DNA of 64,000 nt. Source: Arenicola marina. Taxonomy: Eukaryota > Annelida > Polychaeta > Arenicolidae. A program made the position numbers and the translations under genes. Every line of letters starts with the position of its first letter. The first letter of the stretch is position 1. Shown in pieces: positions 1 through 10,197 of this stretch. The notes beneath the pieces are model-generated. The model saw only the letters and a program-made list of their open reading frames with translations. It did no database searches and was not told the DNA's origin. Location: NCBI GenBank assembly GCA_964019135.1, contig OZ025248.1, positions 47,919,670 to 47,983,669 on the forward strand. Reading direction: 5' to 3'.

Positions 1-235
1 GAGACTGTTAGAGGCACTCCACACAGCCGGCTGGAGGGAGGCGCGTACCTCACAGAGAGAGAGAGAGAGAGAGACTGTTAGAGGCATTCCACACAGCCGG
101 CTGGAGGAAGGCGCGTACCTCACAGAGAGAGAGAGAGAGAGAGACTGTTAGAGGCATTCCACACAGCCGGCTGGAGGGAGGCGCGCACCTCACAGAGAGA
201 GAGAAACTGTTAGAGGCACTCCACACAGCCGGCTG
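1..235. repeat. GA-rich 70-bp tandem repeat, about 3.3 copies
   Basis: Units begin at about 1, 71, 141 and 203. Each has the core CTGTTAGAGGCA, then CACACAGCCGGCTG, and ends in a (GA)n run whose length varies between units. The last unit is shortened. The array may extend to the left of the window. Confidence 0.9.
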
Positions 236-1361
236 TTAGAACTGGTCTGTCGTGGTGTATGGGAACCAAAGGGCGTCTTCTCACCTGATACGTCATATGA
301 GCGCCGCGCTCACCGGCCCACAAACCGTGCTTTAATGTAATGAGTTAATTTAGTTACAAAATACGCATATATACTGATGGTATTTTTTTCAAAGAGGACC
401 CCAAACACTGATTTTGCGTTGAGAGATCGAGCATTACCGCTAAAGGCAACACAGAGGTATTGTTTTAGATTTATTTATTGCATAAATTCCTTACTGTGTC
501 TTCCGTGATGCTGGGAAAGAGGCGTAGCACGCTCACGTAGGGAGATATGTTGGTGTCTACCGTAAACTTCTTCAAACTGTTGTACCAAATTATGCGTGGG
601 ATCCCGTGGGTGACTAGCGTAAACTTCTGCAAACCGTTGTGCCGAATTATGGAGCTCCATGAAACTGAAATTCGAATATGCTTTCAAGTATGAATAGACA
701 CACTGATCAAAGGATGGATCTTCATTCATGCAGTTTACTTATTCGCTGTATTCGTACATTCAAACGCCCTAAGATCAAAACATTCTCTAGGGCTTTATCG
801 GTAATTGTGGCAAAAAAGGGACGCTTAGCATTTTTGTAATTAGGAATCAGTTGGACAGTAGCAAGAGTTACCACACATTACTTAAACATTAAACATCCGA
901 CCTTGTAAGACAACGGACATGTCTTAACAATAAAACAAAATAGGAATAAATTGATCATCTTACCCCTGCAATTTGGGGTTAGGTTTGGCAAAATGGCGTC
1001 ATTGTTTACCGTGAAGCAACTCATGGAGTTAATGGCCATCCGGTCGTCGCTTGTTTCGCTTGCTTAACAAACAATGTTTCTCCCGTCCTTGGGACTTCAA
1101 GATCAAGTTGCGCCAACGTTTGTCTTTTTAACATCAAGGAGAGCTGGCAAATTATATCAAAACTAAGAAAAGTAACCAATCTCGGTTTATATTCGCATGT
1201 TTCCCTCCTCGTTTCCCAGGTTTCCCGCCTCGTGTTGCGAGTGCCAAATTACGTAAGCTGCTGGTGTAATATATCGTGCGCCAGACGGGAGCACGTGAGT
1301 GTAGGAATATTACCCCACTCCGTTGTGCTCCGCGTCCCCAGCTTGCCCCACCTTGCTCTAC
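236..1361. other. No recognised gene; 3' side of ASPG exon 1362-1488
   Basis: This should be intron or downstream sequence of the minus-strand asparaginase gene. A small minus-strand open frame (729-475, 84 codons) contains two imperfect copies of a roughly 60-bp segment (around 540-600 and 600-660). It resembles no family I know. C-terminal ASPG exons were not found here and may lie left of position 1. Confidence 0.5.
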
Positions 1362-1488
1362 CTGAGATATCGACATCCAGTGAGGCCAGGGGAGCCATGT
1401 TTGGAGAACGGAAGGCGTCCAAGCGGCCAGCATCATTCTTGGTGCTGCGGTTGCCACGCAACAACTGGTTGTTAAAGAGAATGGTGAC
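1362..1488 (-). CDS. ASPG: ASPG exon (LLRGNRSTK segment)
   Basis: The acceptor ATGTTGTAG precedes 1488 and the donor is TCAG|GTAGAG at 1362/1361. It is 127 nt and continues directly from IPE of the previous exon with [13 protein letters not shown], as expected for the family. Confidence 0.82.
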
Positions 1489-4101
1489 CTACAACATGGA
1501 AGGTTGGTTGGTTGTATATTCAGGAGGCTTTAACTACGTTTGGTCATATCGCGTCAATGGGAGAAGAAAGGGAGAGTGGAGCCATGTCCCCGGGGCAACC
1601 CCCTACACATGGGATCTTTACCCTGCGACCACACAGACATGGCCACAGCGGGACTCGAACTACCGATCCACGTGTCGTTAGGCTCTCAGGTGGCCAGAGT
1701 GTGATATCTCGGCCCAGGCCCGGTGGATGAAAGACACCAAGCGCCTCGGGCCAAATGGGAAGTTCCCTTTGGCCTAACGTGTAAGGTGTTCGCTCGGGAT
1801 GCGAAGGGTCGCCGGTTCAAATCCCGCCTCTGCGGGTAGAACTTTCGGCGTCCATTCGGGCCTGGGACCACAAATACTACAAGAGCACTCAATTTCTACA
1901 ACCAAATCTGAAAGTCATGTATGGTGAAAACGGCGTAGTTGGTGCTTGAAAAATGGTGCCGGTCAGCATATAATTTAGTTTCCCTTGGGTACTGACTAAA
2001 GATAATGTCATAATATGCTTAAAGTAAAGTTGGGACATTGGTTTTCTCAAGAATAGATGAAGTGTTATGGAATCTGCTTCCATTAATCCCGAGCGATTTG
2101 TCCGTTGAAAGCGATGCATTCGAATCTGTTTACATCGAAAACAGTTCTGATACGTTTTGTTGTATAACGATATATACTGCGTGCAGACATTCCATTCATC
2201 ATAGCGTAATTACATCATACGACATGGCACCCTCGGAAAGGCGCTCGCTCGTGAGATGCCCGAGCGCCCTCTGCAGGGAGAGTGACGACATGGAAACAAC
2301 CATTGCATCATGTTAGCGATAACGGAGGCCGAGTCAGCCAGCCTATAGATACAATGTAGTGTAGGGTTAACGTTGTTCACGTCTGCAGCCCCGATTGCCA
2401 AAGGCATATACATGAAGGTTGTGTTATTCTTCGACCAGCAACTTCGGCAGTGTGCTCATGTTTTCTAAGCAAATTTGATCGGCACCGTATACAAGAATAA
2501 TGGGCCTTCCCTCCTCTATCTAACGTGCCCCGCACCCCACACCAATCCTCAATCTGAGTCCGTAAGTACGACACGATTGGGACCGAATGCTTCGCCCCCG
2601 AAATGGGACACTAGCATGGAGATAACAGGACTTCTTCAGTGTTTTTCAGTCTTGCTGGAGGGATACATAGGTTAAATACGTTACCCAAGTGGGGAGGATC
2701 CATTGCTGCATGAACCAACCTCTGGAATCTCGATACGTCCGGCCATGATGAGAGCAGACAGGAAGTTGTCTTGACTGTCACCCCACCACCACCCCAGGGG
2801 TAGGGGGATAGATTAACCCACCTCCAGAATATTGTAGTGTCCGGCCATGATGAGAGCAGACAGGAAGTTGTCTTGACCGTCACCCCACCACCACCCCAGG
2901 GGTAGGGGGATAGATTAACCCACCTCCGGAATATTGTAGTGTCCGGCCATGATGAGAGCAGACAGAAAGTTGTCTTGACCGTCACCCCACCACCACCCCA
3001 GGGGTAGGGGGATAGATTAACCCACCTCCGGAATATTGTAGTGTCCGGCCATGATGAGAGCAGACAGGAAGTTGTCTTGACCGTCACCCCACCACCACCC
3101 CAGGGGTAGGGGGATAGATTAACCCACCTCCGGAATATTGTAGTGTCCGGCCATGATGAGAGCAGACAGGAAGTTGTCTTGACCGTCACCCCACCACCAC
3201 CCAGGGGTAGGGGGATAGATGAACCCACCTCCGGAATATTGTAGTGTCCGGCCATGATGAGAGCAGACAGAAAGTTGTCTTGACCGTCACCCCACCACCA
3301 CCTCAGGGGTAGGGGGATAGATGAACCCACCTCCGGAATATTGTAGTGTCCGGCCATGATGAGAGCAGACAGGAAGTTGTCTGGGCCGTCACCCCACCAC
3401 CACCCCAGGGGTAGGGGGATAGATGAACCCACCTCCGGAATATTGTAGTGTCCGGCCATGATGAGAGCAGACAGGAAGTTGTCTGGGCCGTCGCTGCGCT
3501 GTTCGAAGAAGGGAATCTGCGACCCGGTGAGGATGACAGGCTTGCCGAGGTTCTCCAGCATGAAGGAGAGAGCCGAGGCCATGTAGGCCATGGTGTCCGT
3601 GCCGTGCAGGATGACGAACCCGTCAAACTGGTCGTAGTTCCTCTACAACAGTTTAGATGAAAGTACATACGCACTGCATAAATTAATATGTTACAAATTT
3701 ATTGCGTCGGTCTTGACTGTAATTTCTTCAGGTAGGCTCAAGTCCAGCTCTTAGTTCCAAAGGGATTTTCAAGATATTAATCTCAACATGACGCGCCATC
3801 AAAATGCAATACCCGTTAATGTTATTCAGGAACACTATTAGCAAAGTTTGCTATAGTCAGAGGCGATCATTCGATCTTCACGTTAAAAAACAATTCTCTC
3901 GGTACTGTGGGTAGTAAACATTAACATGTGCTTTCTTTATAATTTATTTGGGTAGCAAACATTCGTTTTTCCAACAATTGGTTGTCAACCTGTATGTCTG
4001 TTGCCAGACGGGCGTAATGCCGGTACGTCATGTTGGAGGAGTCCAGTAGAGGCGCGTACTCCCAGATCACGTAGACAATCCTCGTGCCGTCCTTGCATAA
4101 C
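1362..4101 (-). CDS. ASPG: L-asparaginase / 60 kDa lysophospholipase-like (ASPG), internal exons only
   Basis: Three minus-strand exons read as one protein: 4101-3990, 3642-3433 and 1488-1362. Together they encode about 150 residues of the type I-like asparaginase domain, which hydrolyses asparagine to aspartate and ammonia. Visible family motifs are PLLDSSNMT in the first exon, [19 protein letters not shown] followed by [11 protein letters not shown] in the second, and [12 protein letters not shown] followed by [12 protein letters not shown] in the third. GTDTM carries the second catalytic Thr-Asp pair of the family. Phases match at both junctions (0/0 and 0/0), and no stop or frameshift interrupts the exons. 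The N-terminal exon with the first catalytic Thr (TGGTIG type) and the C-terminal exons were not found, so the gene is partial here. A SINE sits against the acceptor of the last visible exon, and a 102-bp tandem duplication multiplies the end of the second exon. Confidence 0.85.
1502..1702 (-). mobile_element. tRNA-derived SINE, 5'-truncated copy
   Basis: It is the same family as the copies at 24897-25152 and 40206-40462: the shared core includes CGCGTCAATGGGAGAA and CATGTCCCCGGGG, written on the plus strand. The 3' tail (AACC)n ends at 1502 and the copy loses homology near 1702, before box A. It lies in an ASPG intron, 13 nt from the acceptor of the next exon. Confidence 0.8.
1763..1836 (+). 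repeat. tRNA-like sequence (SINE head or tRNA pseudogene)
   Basis: It has a perfect Pol III box B (GGTTCAAATCC, 1813-1823) and an anticodon-arm-like hairpin TTCGC/GCGAA just before it. The base before the anticodon is not T, and box A is weak, so this is unlikely to be a working tRNA. A near-perfect inverted repeat (GGCCAAATGGGAA / TTCCCTTTGGCC) sits at 1749-1773. Confidence 0.5.
1889..2701. other. ASPG intron sequence, nothing recognised
   Basis: No repeat or conserved reading frame was seen. It lies inside the intron between exons 3642-3433 and 1488-1362. Confidence 0.4.
2702..3490 (-). repeat. 102-bp tandem duplication of an ASPG exon-intron boundary, 8 copies
   Basis: The marker GGCCATGATGAGAGCAGA recurs at 2741, 2843, 2945, 3047, 3149, 3250, 3352 and 3454, a 102-bp period with one 101-bp step. 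Each unit has about 60 nt of coding sequence ([17 protein letters not shown]), a GAG|GTGGGT donor and about 40 nt of intron. The copy at 3454 belongs to the intact exon; the others have a donor but no acceptor. Because 102 is divisible by 3, a long open frame crosses the array. The copy farthest from the exon (2741) is the most diverged. Confidence 0.9.
3433..3642 (-). CDS. ASPG: ASPG exon carrying the GTDTM catalytic motif
   Basis: The acceptor TGTTGTAG precedes 3642 and the donor is GAG|GTGGGT at 3433/3432. The exon is 210 nt, exactly 70 codons, in phase 0 at both ends. It holds HGTDTMAY (residues about 13-20 of the exon) and ends IPE. Its last about 60 nt plus the donor are repeated seven more times downstream, between 2702 and 3420. 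Confidence 0.85.
3990..4101 (-). CDS. ASPG: ASPG exon (DSSNMT segment)
   Basis: The acceptor reads CCTGTCAAG before 4101 and the donor is CAG|GTTGAC at 3990/3989. It is 112 nt long and enters in phase 1. It encodes [13 protein letters not shown], then PLLDSSNMT, matching the segment before the active-site region in ASPG. The acceptor choice is the least certain point, because a second AG lies 10 nt downstream. Confidence 0.75.
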
Positions 4102-5906
4102 CTTGACAGGAACAGAGACTGTAATAGTGAGTACAATATAGAACACTAAATTGTGAAGACATTCATTCACAACTTTTGCGGACGTAACAAGAGTTGCGAG
4201 TGTTCAGAAAGCAAACCTTTTTCGAATTGAACCACCATAATGCGTTATGTTTTGTCTGGTGCGTCACCATTTGGACACCCGGACGCGTTCTGGGCGACAC
4301 CACACATCTATAACACTAAAACGCACGCACACTATTGCGAACACTATGCGTGCACCAAGGGGCGCGACGGCTGAACTGATAAAGATTTGAGTTTCGCCAC
4401 CTTCTCTTTTTGGCACGGTTGATCCACAAAGAATGTTTGTGGAATATCTACGGCGATAGCGATCTGCTTAGGGGTCATGAATCCAAAGGTGCGATTGAGA
4501 CATACGCGACGCTGACTTGTAGGCCTGTGCGTACGGCGCAGCCATCGCGTGGCAACAATCATCGACGACATGTCAAATCCCCCGGCGGGGTACTTAATAC
4601 CCGCGGTAAAGCCCCTGACCCCCCCCCCCCCCCTGACCCCCCGCCTTTTCACCTCTAACTCCGCTTGAAACAAGTCTTTCACCTTCAAAATCCGCTCGGA
4701 AGGGTACCTTTTTTTCCATTGACTGGCTCTGTATCACTGCTCCATGCCAACCCGCTCGGTTTATTCCTTTTCCCCATCAAACCCGCTCCATGGACGCAAA
4801 TTTTCGTGTTCCCTCTTTCTCATGCATCAGGGGGCGCCAGAGAGACCCCCCCCCCCCCCACCAACCCCCCTAACAAGTGCAGCCCGTGGTCGCGTGTTCA
4901 CATTTGTTACCTAATAGCGACACTTCGCGACAGAATATTCATGTTAGTTTGTGTCCATATTGGTTCAAAAGAACACATAAGGAACGGTAGCGTTCTCGTT
5001 CTGTTAACAACCCAGGGGTGGATTTCACGAGCAGTTTAGACGACCACGGGGCTTGGACGGCTAAAGTTATCGTGTAAAATCATGGGCGATTTCAGCCGCC
5101 GAAGCCCCGTAGACGGCTCAACTATAGGTACGTCAAATAGGCCACTGGGCTGCTCCCACATCACCACATCACATCACCAGAACACAGAACTTTGACCGGG
5201 TCTGTATTCATCGTTGTCGGGCGTTTGCTTGGACTCACAGCGGGTGACAGGAGCAAAACGGTTGTGAAGAGGCATGTGGCTATTATACAAACACTCAACG
5301 TAGCGTCATAAATAGCAGGACAAGTTTTACGAAGCCAGTTTCGGCCAACAGCTATCTCGCGCGCAAAAACTCTGTGCGAGGGCTTAGGTGAAAAACCTGA
5401 CATTCCCTGGATCCGGCAATGGTCGTAGGATTGCAGCCGCCTCTCTCGGCATCTTCATACTTTATGCCAGGCGACCCCCGTTTGACCTTGGCGGTCTGAG
5501 TGGAGAAACGGAACACCACCTAGCGAAAATGAACAGTTGTCGCATTTCTTTGGTGCTCGGTATATCCCTGCGGTAACCCGAATACGCACATTACGCATCG
5601 GTAAACCGCCGGACACTTCTTTCACTCGGGTATGGGTGCGCGCGCATCCGTTCGGTATGCCGATGTGCCCCGTTCAACACAGCACGGGACATTCGGGAGA
5701 AGATGGCGGCTGATTGAAAGGTGATGAAAGTAGGTTGGTTCTAGTGCCCCTACGTGCACCGGATGTGAACGGTGTGTGCATTTCATTGGAATAGGCATAT
5801 CCCTGTCGGCACACCCGGAAGTTCCCTGTCACGTGTTGCGGGTCCCAGGCGGGAGACCGAAGCTGGCCCAAAGAAATGCGCCCATTGTCTCTTGATACTT
5901 TGGAAG
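4102..5906. other. No recognised gene; C-rich runs
   Basis: This stretch contains poly-C tracts at about 4619-4634 and 4847-4859. I looked here for the missing N-terminal ASPG exon (a Gly-Gly-Thr-Ile-Gly motif on the minus strand) and did not find it. Confidence 0.4.
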
Positions 5907-5955
5907 CGAGTTTGACCGGAAACAGATAACTGTTATCTGTTTCCGGTCAAACTCG
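5907..5955. repeat. Perfect palindrome, 24-bp arms, 1-nt spacer
   Basis: The arm starting CGAGTTTGACCGGAAACAGA is followed, after a single T at 5931, by its exact reverse complement. Short direct repeats (GAAATGCG..CATTG) lie on either side, at about 5874 and 5961. Confidence 0.95.
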
Positions 5956-6284
5956 TCAAGGAAATGCGGTCATTGACAACTCAATTGTGTCAAACTAGTC
6001 AAATAAAGGAAATATCGTTACTTCATACGTATGTTATATGGCACCAGCCGGGTCCCCCATCAATCAGAGAATTATTGGTCTGATGTGTCCTATATATATA
6101 TTCATAAGAGCACGCGCTTACGGGAGTGCCAGTTCGTTGGATGCGTTGCAGCCATGCTTCTCCGCGTAGAGTTTGTCATGAAAGGCTGGCCACCGTCGCA
6201 ACAGAGGAACCAGGAAGTGTGGCTCCGGTACGTACTCTGCAAGGCAAAAACACCATTAGGGCCCCAGAGGGGCTTTTTCGACAC

Positions 6285-6467
6285 GGCGACACGGCGATTT
6301 TTTAAATCGACAACGCGACATTGGGGTTGTCTTAGAATCGACATGCGACACAAGACTTAGCGACACGCGACATGAAACTTTTCTTAAAATCGACACGCGA
6401 CATGGACGTTTTGTTAAAATCGACACGCGACATTGACCTTTTCTTAAAATCGACACGCGACATGGCT
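6285..6467. repeat. 30-bp tandem repeat, about 6 copies
   Basis: The core CGACACGCGACAT is followed by a T-rich spacer ending TTAAAAT. The first copies are shortened or diverged, and the last three are regular at 30 bp. Confidence 0.85.
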
Positions 6468-6777
6468 ACCCCCCCCTCAGGGGCCCTACCATTGTCACGT
6501 TAATACACGAGTAAAAAGGGTCAATCCAGGATTGGTAAGATAAGGGTGTTGCTGAAATAATGTGGCGAGGGCGTGGGGGTGGAGGGGGGGGGGCGTAAAA
6601 TGTAACAAACAGGCCTCTTTTCTGAAAGAGGACAGTGGGCGAATTCCGTCTCCACCCCCTACACACACACTCCCGCGAGATTCGTAAGTGGTACGAAACA
6701 TACGTTTCATTGCTTTCGGCAGAACACTTTGCGACAATGCGACCAGCCAAAGTATAATAGAACAACTACTTAACGCC

Positions 6778-6960
6778 AGTCGGGAATCGACTGTAGCCTT
6801 TATCACAAAGTGTGCGCGTTTAATCATAGTGTTTACGTATTCTATATACCTTGTTTTATCTTCTGACATCAAGAAAGTGTGTCAACACTAGGTTGTTTCG
6901 GTTATATTTTCGCGAAGAAATGTTGGAGCACATGACTTTTCCCGACCAACCGTCCGCCAT
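6778..6960 (-). mobile_element. LINE remnant, left arm of an inverted repeat
   Basis: Read on the minus strand this matches 7183-7365 on the plus strand at high identity, including TTTCTTCGCGAAAATATAAC and a frame beginning MMSEDKTRY. After DSRLA the two copies diverge, so only the shared segment is duplicated in inverted order. Confidence 0.8.
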
Positions 6961-7182
6961 ATTTGTTTTGGGCGAATGCCGGTACCTGTGAATGCAGCTT
7001 GGTTCCTCTGCCCCGTTAGCATATGACTCTCCGCTAGAGGGCGTTGTCAGACGCTCAGTTTGAACTTAAGGACAACGGCAGCGCCCTCTGTCACAGGTAA
7101 TTCACGGTTACAAAGTCTGGGACCCAGGCTACGAATGGTTCAAATGGTGGCGGGACTCGCCAGGTGGCGCTGCATACGCATG

Positions 7183-7765
7183 GCAGTTGGTCGGGAAAAG
7201 ACGTATGCTCTAACATTTCTTCGCGAAAATATAACCGAAACAACTAGTGTTGACACACTTTCGTGATGTCAGAAGATAGAACAAGGTATGTAGAATATAT
7301 AAACACTCTGATTGTACGCGTACACATTATGATCAAAGCTACAGTCGATTCCCGACTGGCGTCTAAAGAACTTAGCATGGACACCGTTGTGCCCCTAGAA
7401 AGCGGGCTTGCCTGGGGGCACTTGCGCCAAAGAATCGCGTTGTCGAGATTTAGATGTAGTGTACATAAATTAGCGATTGAAGAAGGAAAGCATATAAATG
7501 TACCACCAGATTTAAGGGTTTGTAAATATTGTGAAAAACACGGGGAATACCTGGTAGAAGATGAATACCACTATTTACTGATATGCCCACTATATCAATC
7601 TATGGGCCAGATATATCTACCTTATTTTGTCTTAGAAAATCCGAGCCAAGATAATATTAGTTTAACTATGGCTTCAACAGATAGCAAAAGAATAAAGAAA
7701 TTTGCAGCATTTATATATTTAGCATCCACTGTACGCGAAAAAACCTCCTCGCAGCTTTAAATTAA
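7183..7765 (+). pseudogene. LINE (non-LTR) reverse-transcriptase C-terminal fragment
   Basis: An open frame at 7263-7760 (165 codons) ends in a zinc-binding motif typical of the C-terminus of non-LTR retrotransposon polymerases: Cys87, Cys90, His103 and Cys108 (CX2C-X12-HX4C) in the context CKYC..EDEYHYLLICPLY. A segment before it, LRQRIALSRFRCSVHKL, is also typical of these proteins. The endonuclease and polymerase core are absent, so this is a 5'-truncated, dead copy. The first 180 bp form the right arm of the inverted repeat with 6778-6960. Confidence 0.8.
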
Positions 7766-7962
7766 ATTTGAATATATGTGCAACGTGTCGTAATCTATGA
7801 CTATAAATGTGTTTTGTATTGTCTTCGTTAAATGTTATATATATTTTGTTTAAATTGTTCATGTACCATGGGTGTTGCGCCTACAGTACTGAAAATAAAC
7901 TTCATTCAAGTATCAAGTATATCCGATGGATTTCAAAGCAGTTACGCGTCTTTAGTATTTCA

Positions 7963-7965
<3 letters not shown>

Positions 7966-8012
<47 letters not shown>
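7966..8012. repeat. (TA)n microsatellite
   Basis: About 23 uninterrupted AT dinucleotides. Confidence 0.95.
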
Positions 8013-8016
<4 letters not shown>

Positions 8017-8148
8017 TACCCCGATCCTATCTTGACGCATTTTTCCTGTCTCCGCGCATTCCAGTGGCCGCAGAAATGTAAACATGGATGATTTGCCTCA
8101 GAATACAACGCTTCCAACGCTCTCATCGAACGTATCACATGCATCAAG

Positions 8149-8200
8149 GGCGGATCCAGAGGGGGTGGGGGGGTTTCAGAGGACCCCCCCCCCGGTCGTC
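8149..8200. mobile_element. G-rich repeat end with GGCGGATCCAG motif
   Basis: It shares GGGCGGATCCAG followed by G and C runs with 11417, 15038, 21368 and the complement at 21947. It is probably one end of a non-autonomous DNA transposon; no partner end was found nearby. Confidence 0.45.
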
Positions 8201-8624
8201 AACAAATTGGTGGATGCGCGTCACGCAGCTGTAGCAAGGAACCAGCGTGATGCACACCCGTTCTCAGAGCACATATTTTGTTGTTGTCCCCAAAAAAACA
8301 CCTAAACCGGGAGTAAAACTCTAATCCTATGTTAAATACTGAAGAAGACAGCTGTATCCGGAATATTGTGTTCCCGAAATTGAAACCGGACTATGCTACA
8401 TCATATTTTTGAAAGGTCGTGATTTATCCTGCGTTACACCATTTGGCTTAACTCCGGTTTCGGTTTCGGAAATACAGCTTCTGTTTAGCTCCGGTAATTA
8501 ACAATCCCTGTGGGGGAAGGGAGAAGGGGAAGGGGGAGGGTACGCCGCTGGACGAACCAGCCACAGGACAAACCAGTCGCAGACAGAAGACGTTTTTCTA
8601 TATCGTACTTCAGCCCTCGCGCCT

Positions 8625-8749
8625 GTCTAGGCCGCTCATCAAATAAACAGTGACCAGAGGCAGTATTACTGCGCACGAGCCAAGCATGTGACGTAAGGCA
8701 CCAAAAACAAAATCAGGACAATCGAACAGTGGAGTGCGTCAATAAAATA
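8625..8749. repeat. Dispersed repeat, copy 1
   Basis: It is about 90% identical by eye, in the same orientation, to 12089-12209. Shared stretches include GGCAGTATTACTGCGCACGA and CAATCGAACAGTGGAGTGCG. Its family is unknown. Confidence 0.8.
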
Positions 8750-8881
8750 GTCTATTTTGGCTGCCTGCCCAGTGGTTCCCCGCCACTCATGTCGTTGCAT
8801 ATCGCATGGTAAACACAATACCGGACCAAACGTTGGCATGAGATCTGCGCCCGGAGTATGAAATAGTTACATTATGGCGAG

Positions 8882-9041
8882 TTGTACACCGTGGTACATA
8901 CCATTATATCATGGTACACACTATTAGTGTAATGATACAATCATTATGTCATGGTACCCACCATTATATCATTGCATACACCATTATATTATGGTACACA
9001 TCATTATGACATGGTACACACCATTATATCATGGTACACAT
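8882..9041. repeat. 20-bp satellite, degenerate left part
   Basis: It has the same unit as 10198-10680 (core CATGGTACACA-CATTAT) with many substitutions. The array is split by the hAT element that follows. Confidence 0.85.
9034..9041. repeat. Target-site duplication GTACACAT, left copy
   Basis: These 8 bp are repeated at 10198-10205. Without a duplication the array would resume at CATTAT; instead GTACACAT is read again, so the duplication is real and not a side effect of the tandem repeat. Confidence 0.9.
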
Positions 9042-10197
9042 CAGACATGGGGTAATCATAATCAGTAATCGTAATCGATTGTATTCGATTACATTGATAA
9101 AGTAGTCGTAATTATGATTCCTTTGATGATTACTTGACTATGTTCAATCAAGCTGTCTTAGTCTAGAAACTGAGCGTCACGCCTTCCATGTCGTCAGGAT
9201 AAACAATGGAAACTGCCCATTGGAGTCCTTCTGTTGAGATGCACCCCCCCCCCCCCCCGCTCCCCAACCACCCTACCCTTCCGGTCCTTTGTGCCCCACC
9301 CCGAGACATAACCAGATATAACAAGTGGACACCCTTCTAAGCCAATAATTATCTTGTTTGCATTGGATAACTAGGAATGGTCCAGTGCCACCTGTATTGT
9401 TGGGAGAGGGTGGATGGGGGTTATGATGAGAAAGGGTTGGATGCTTGTGTTATTTTTCTCTGCATAGTTATTGTTCTCTGCATAGATGGATTGCAAGAAG
9501 TGTTGTTATAAAACGAACTCGACTGGTTTCAGTAGTGGGGCGCGGCAATGTATGGTGCGGATATCCCCTCGTGTCCTATAGGTTGGTGGCTTCATAATAT
9601 TACCTGCCACTTAACATAGGGGCCATAAGTTCGGTTACCCACCACACCTCCTTCTAAGGAAGATAAGAATAATTGCAGCAGGTTTGTATCAGAAATATAT
9701 ATTGTTTTTTTTATATTAAACTTACTATTTAATATATCTAATATAGTGCTATACTATAATACTTTATATGTATATTTTATACTAGTGTTTTAATTAGTCG
9801 TAGAATAACTGATTACGATCGAGGATTGTTTTCCAGAAAGTGACTACCGTGGACTGTAACCATCGTAAATGCTCTCGAAAAAATTGACTGTCGGGAATTG
9901 AACGCACAGCTCTATGATCAGAAATCAGCCGCTCTTCCAACCAAGTTGCCCAGTCTTCATGTGTGTGACTGCGCTCCTCCAATGTTTACGGTGTTGAAAT
10001 AGCTACTTAAATGTCTAGTCCAGGGTTCATTTATCAAAATCATCATAAAAAGTAATCATGATTGTAATCATGATTACTTTCAATGTAATCGTAATCGATT
10101 ACTTTCATATTTTCTGTAATCGTAATCGTAATCATGAATTTTTCAAGTAATCGTAATCGTAATCGCTTACATTTACAATGTAATCGCCCCATGCCTG
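9042..10197. mobile_element. Non-autonomous hAT-like DNA transposon, complete
   Basis: The ends are imperfect inverted repeats: CAGACATGGGGTAATC at the left and, read on the minus strand, CAGGCATGGGGCGATTAC at the right. They are flanked by the 8-bp duplication GTACACAT. CAG-type ends and 8-bp duplications are typical of the hAT superfamily. The subterminal regions are packed with GTAATCGTAATCGATT-type repeats on both sides, which could bind the transposase. No transposase frame is present. A tRNA-like segment lies inside on the minus strand (9975-9888). A related copy is at 27678-28734 in the opposite orientation. Confidence 0.88.
9888..9975 (-). repeat. tRNA-like segment inside the hAT element
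   Basis: On the minus strand it reads like a tRNA body: a box A-like AACTTGGTTGGAAGAGC, then GATTTCTGATC and a box B-like CGTTCAATTCCCG. The second hAT copy carries the same segment at about 27786-27860 (plus strand), so it was in the ancestral element. Confidence 0.6.

Noticed and set aside
1152..1681. Plus- and minus-strand open frames over the ASPG exon
   Set aside because: Shadow frames; only the minus frame within 1362-1488 matches the asparaginase family.
9794..9982. 62-codon minus-strand frame as a gene
   Set aside because: It is inside the non-autonomous hAT element and overlaps its tRNA-like segment.
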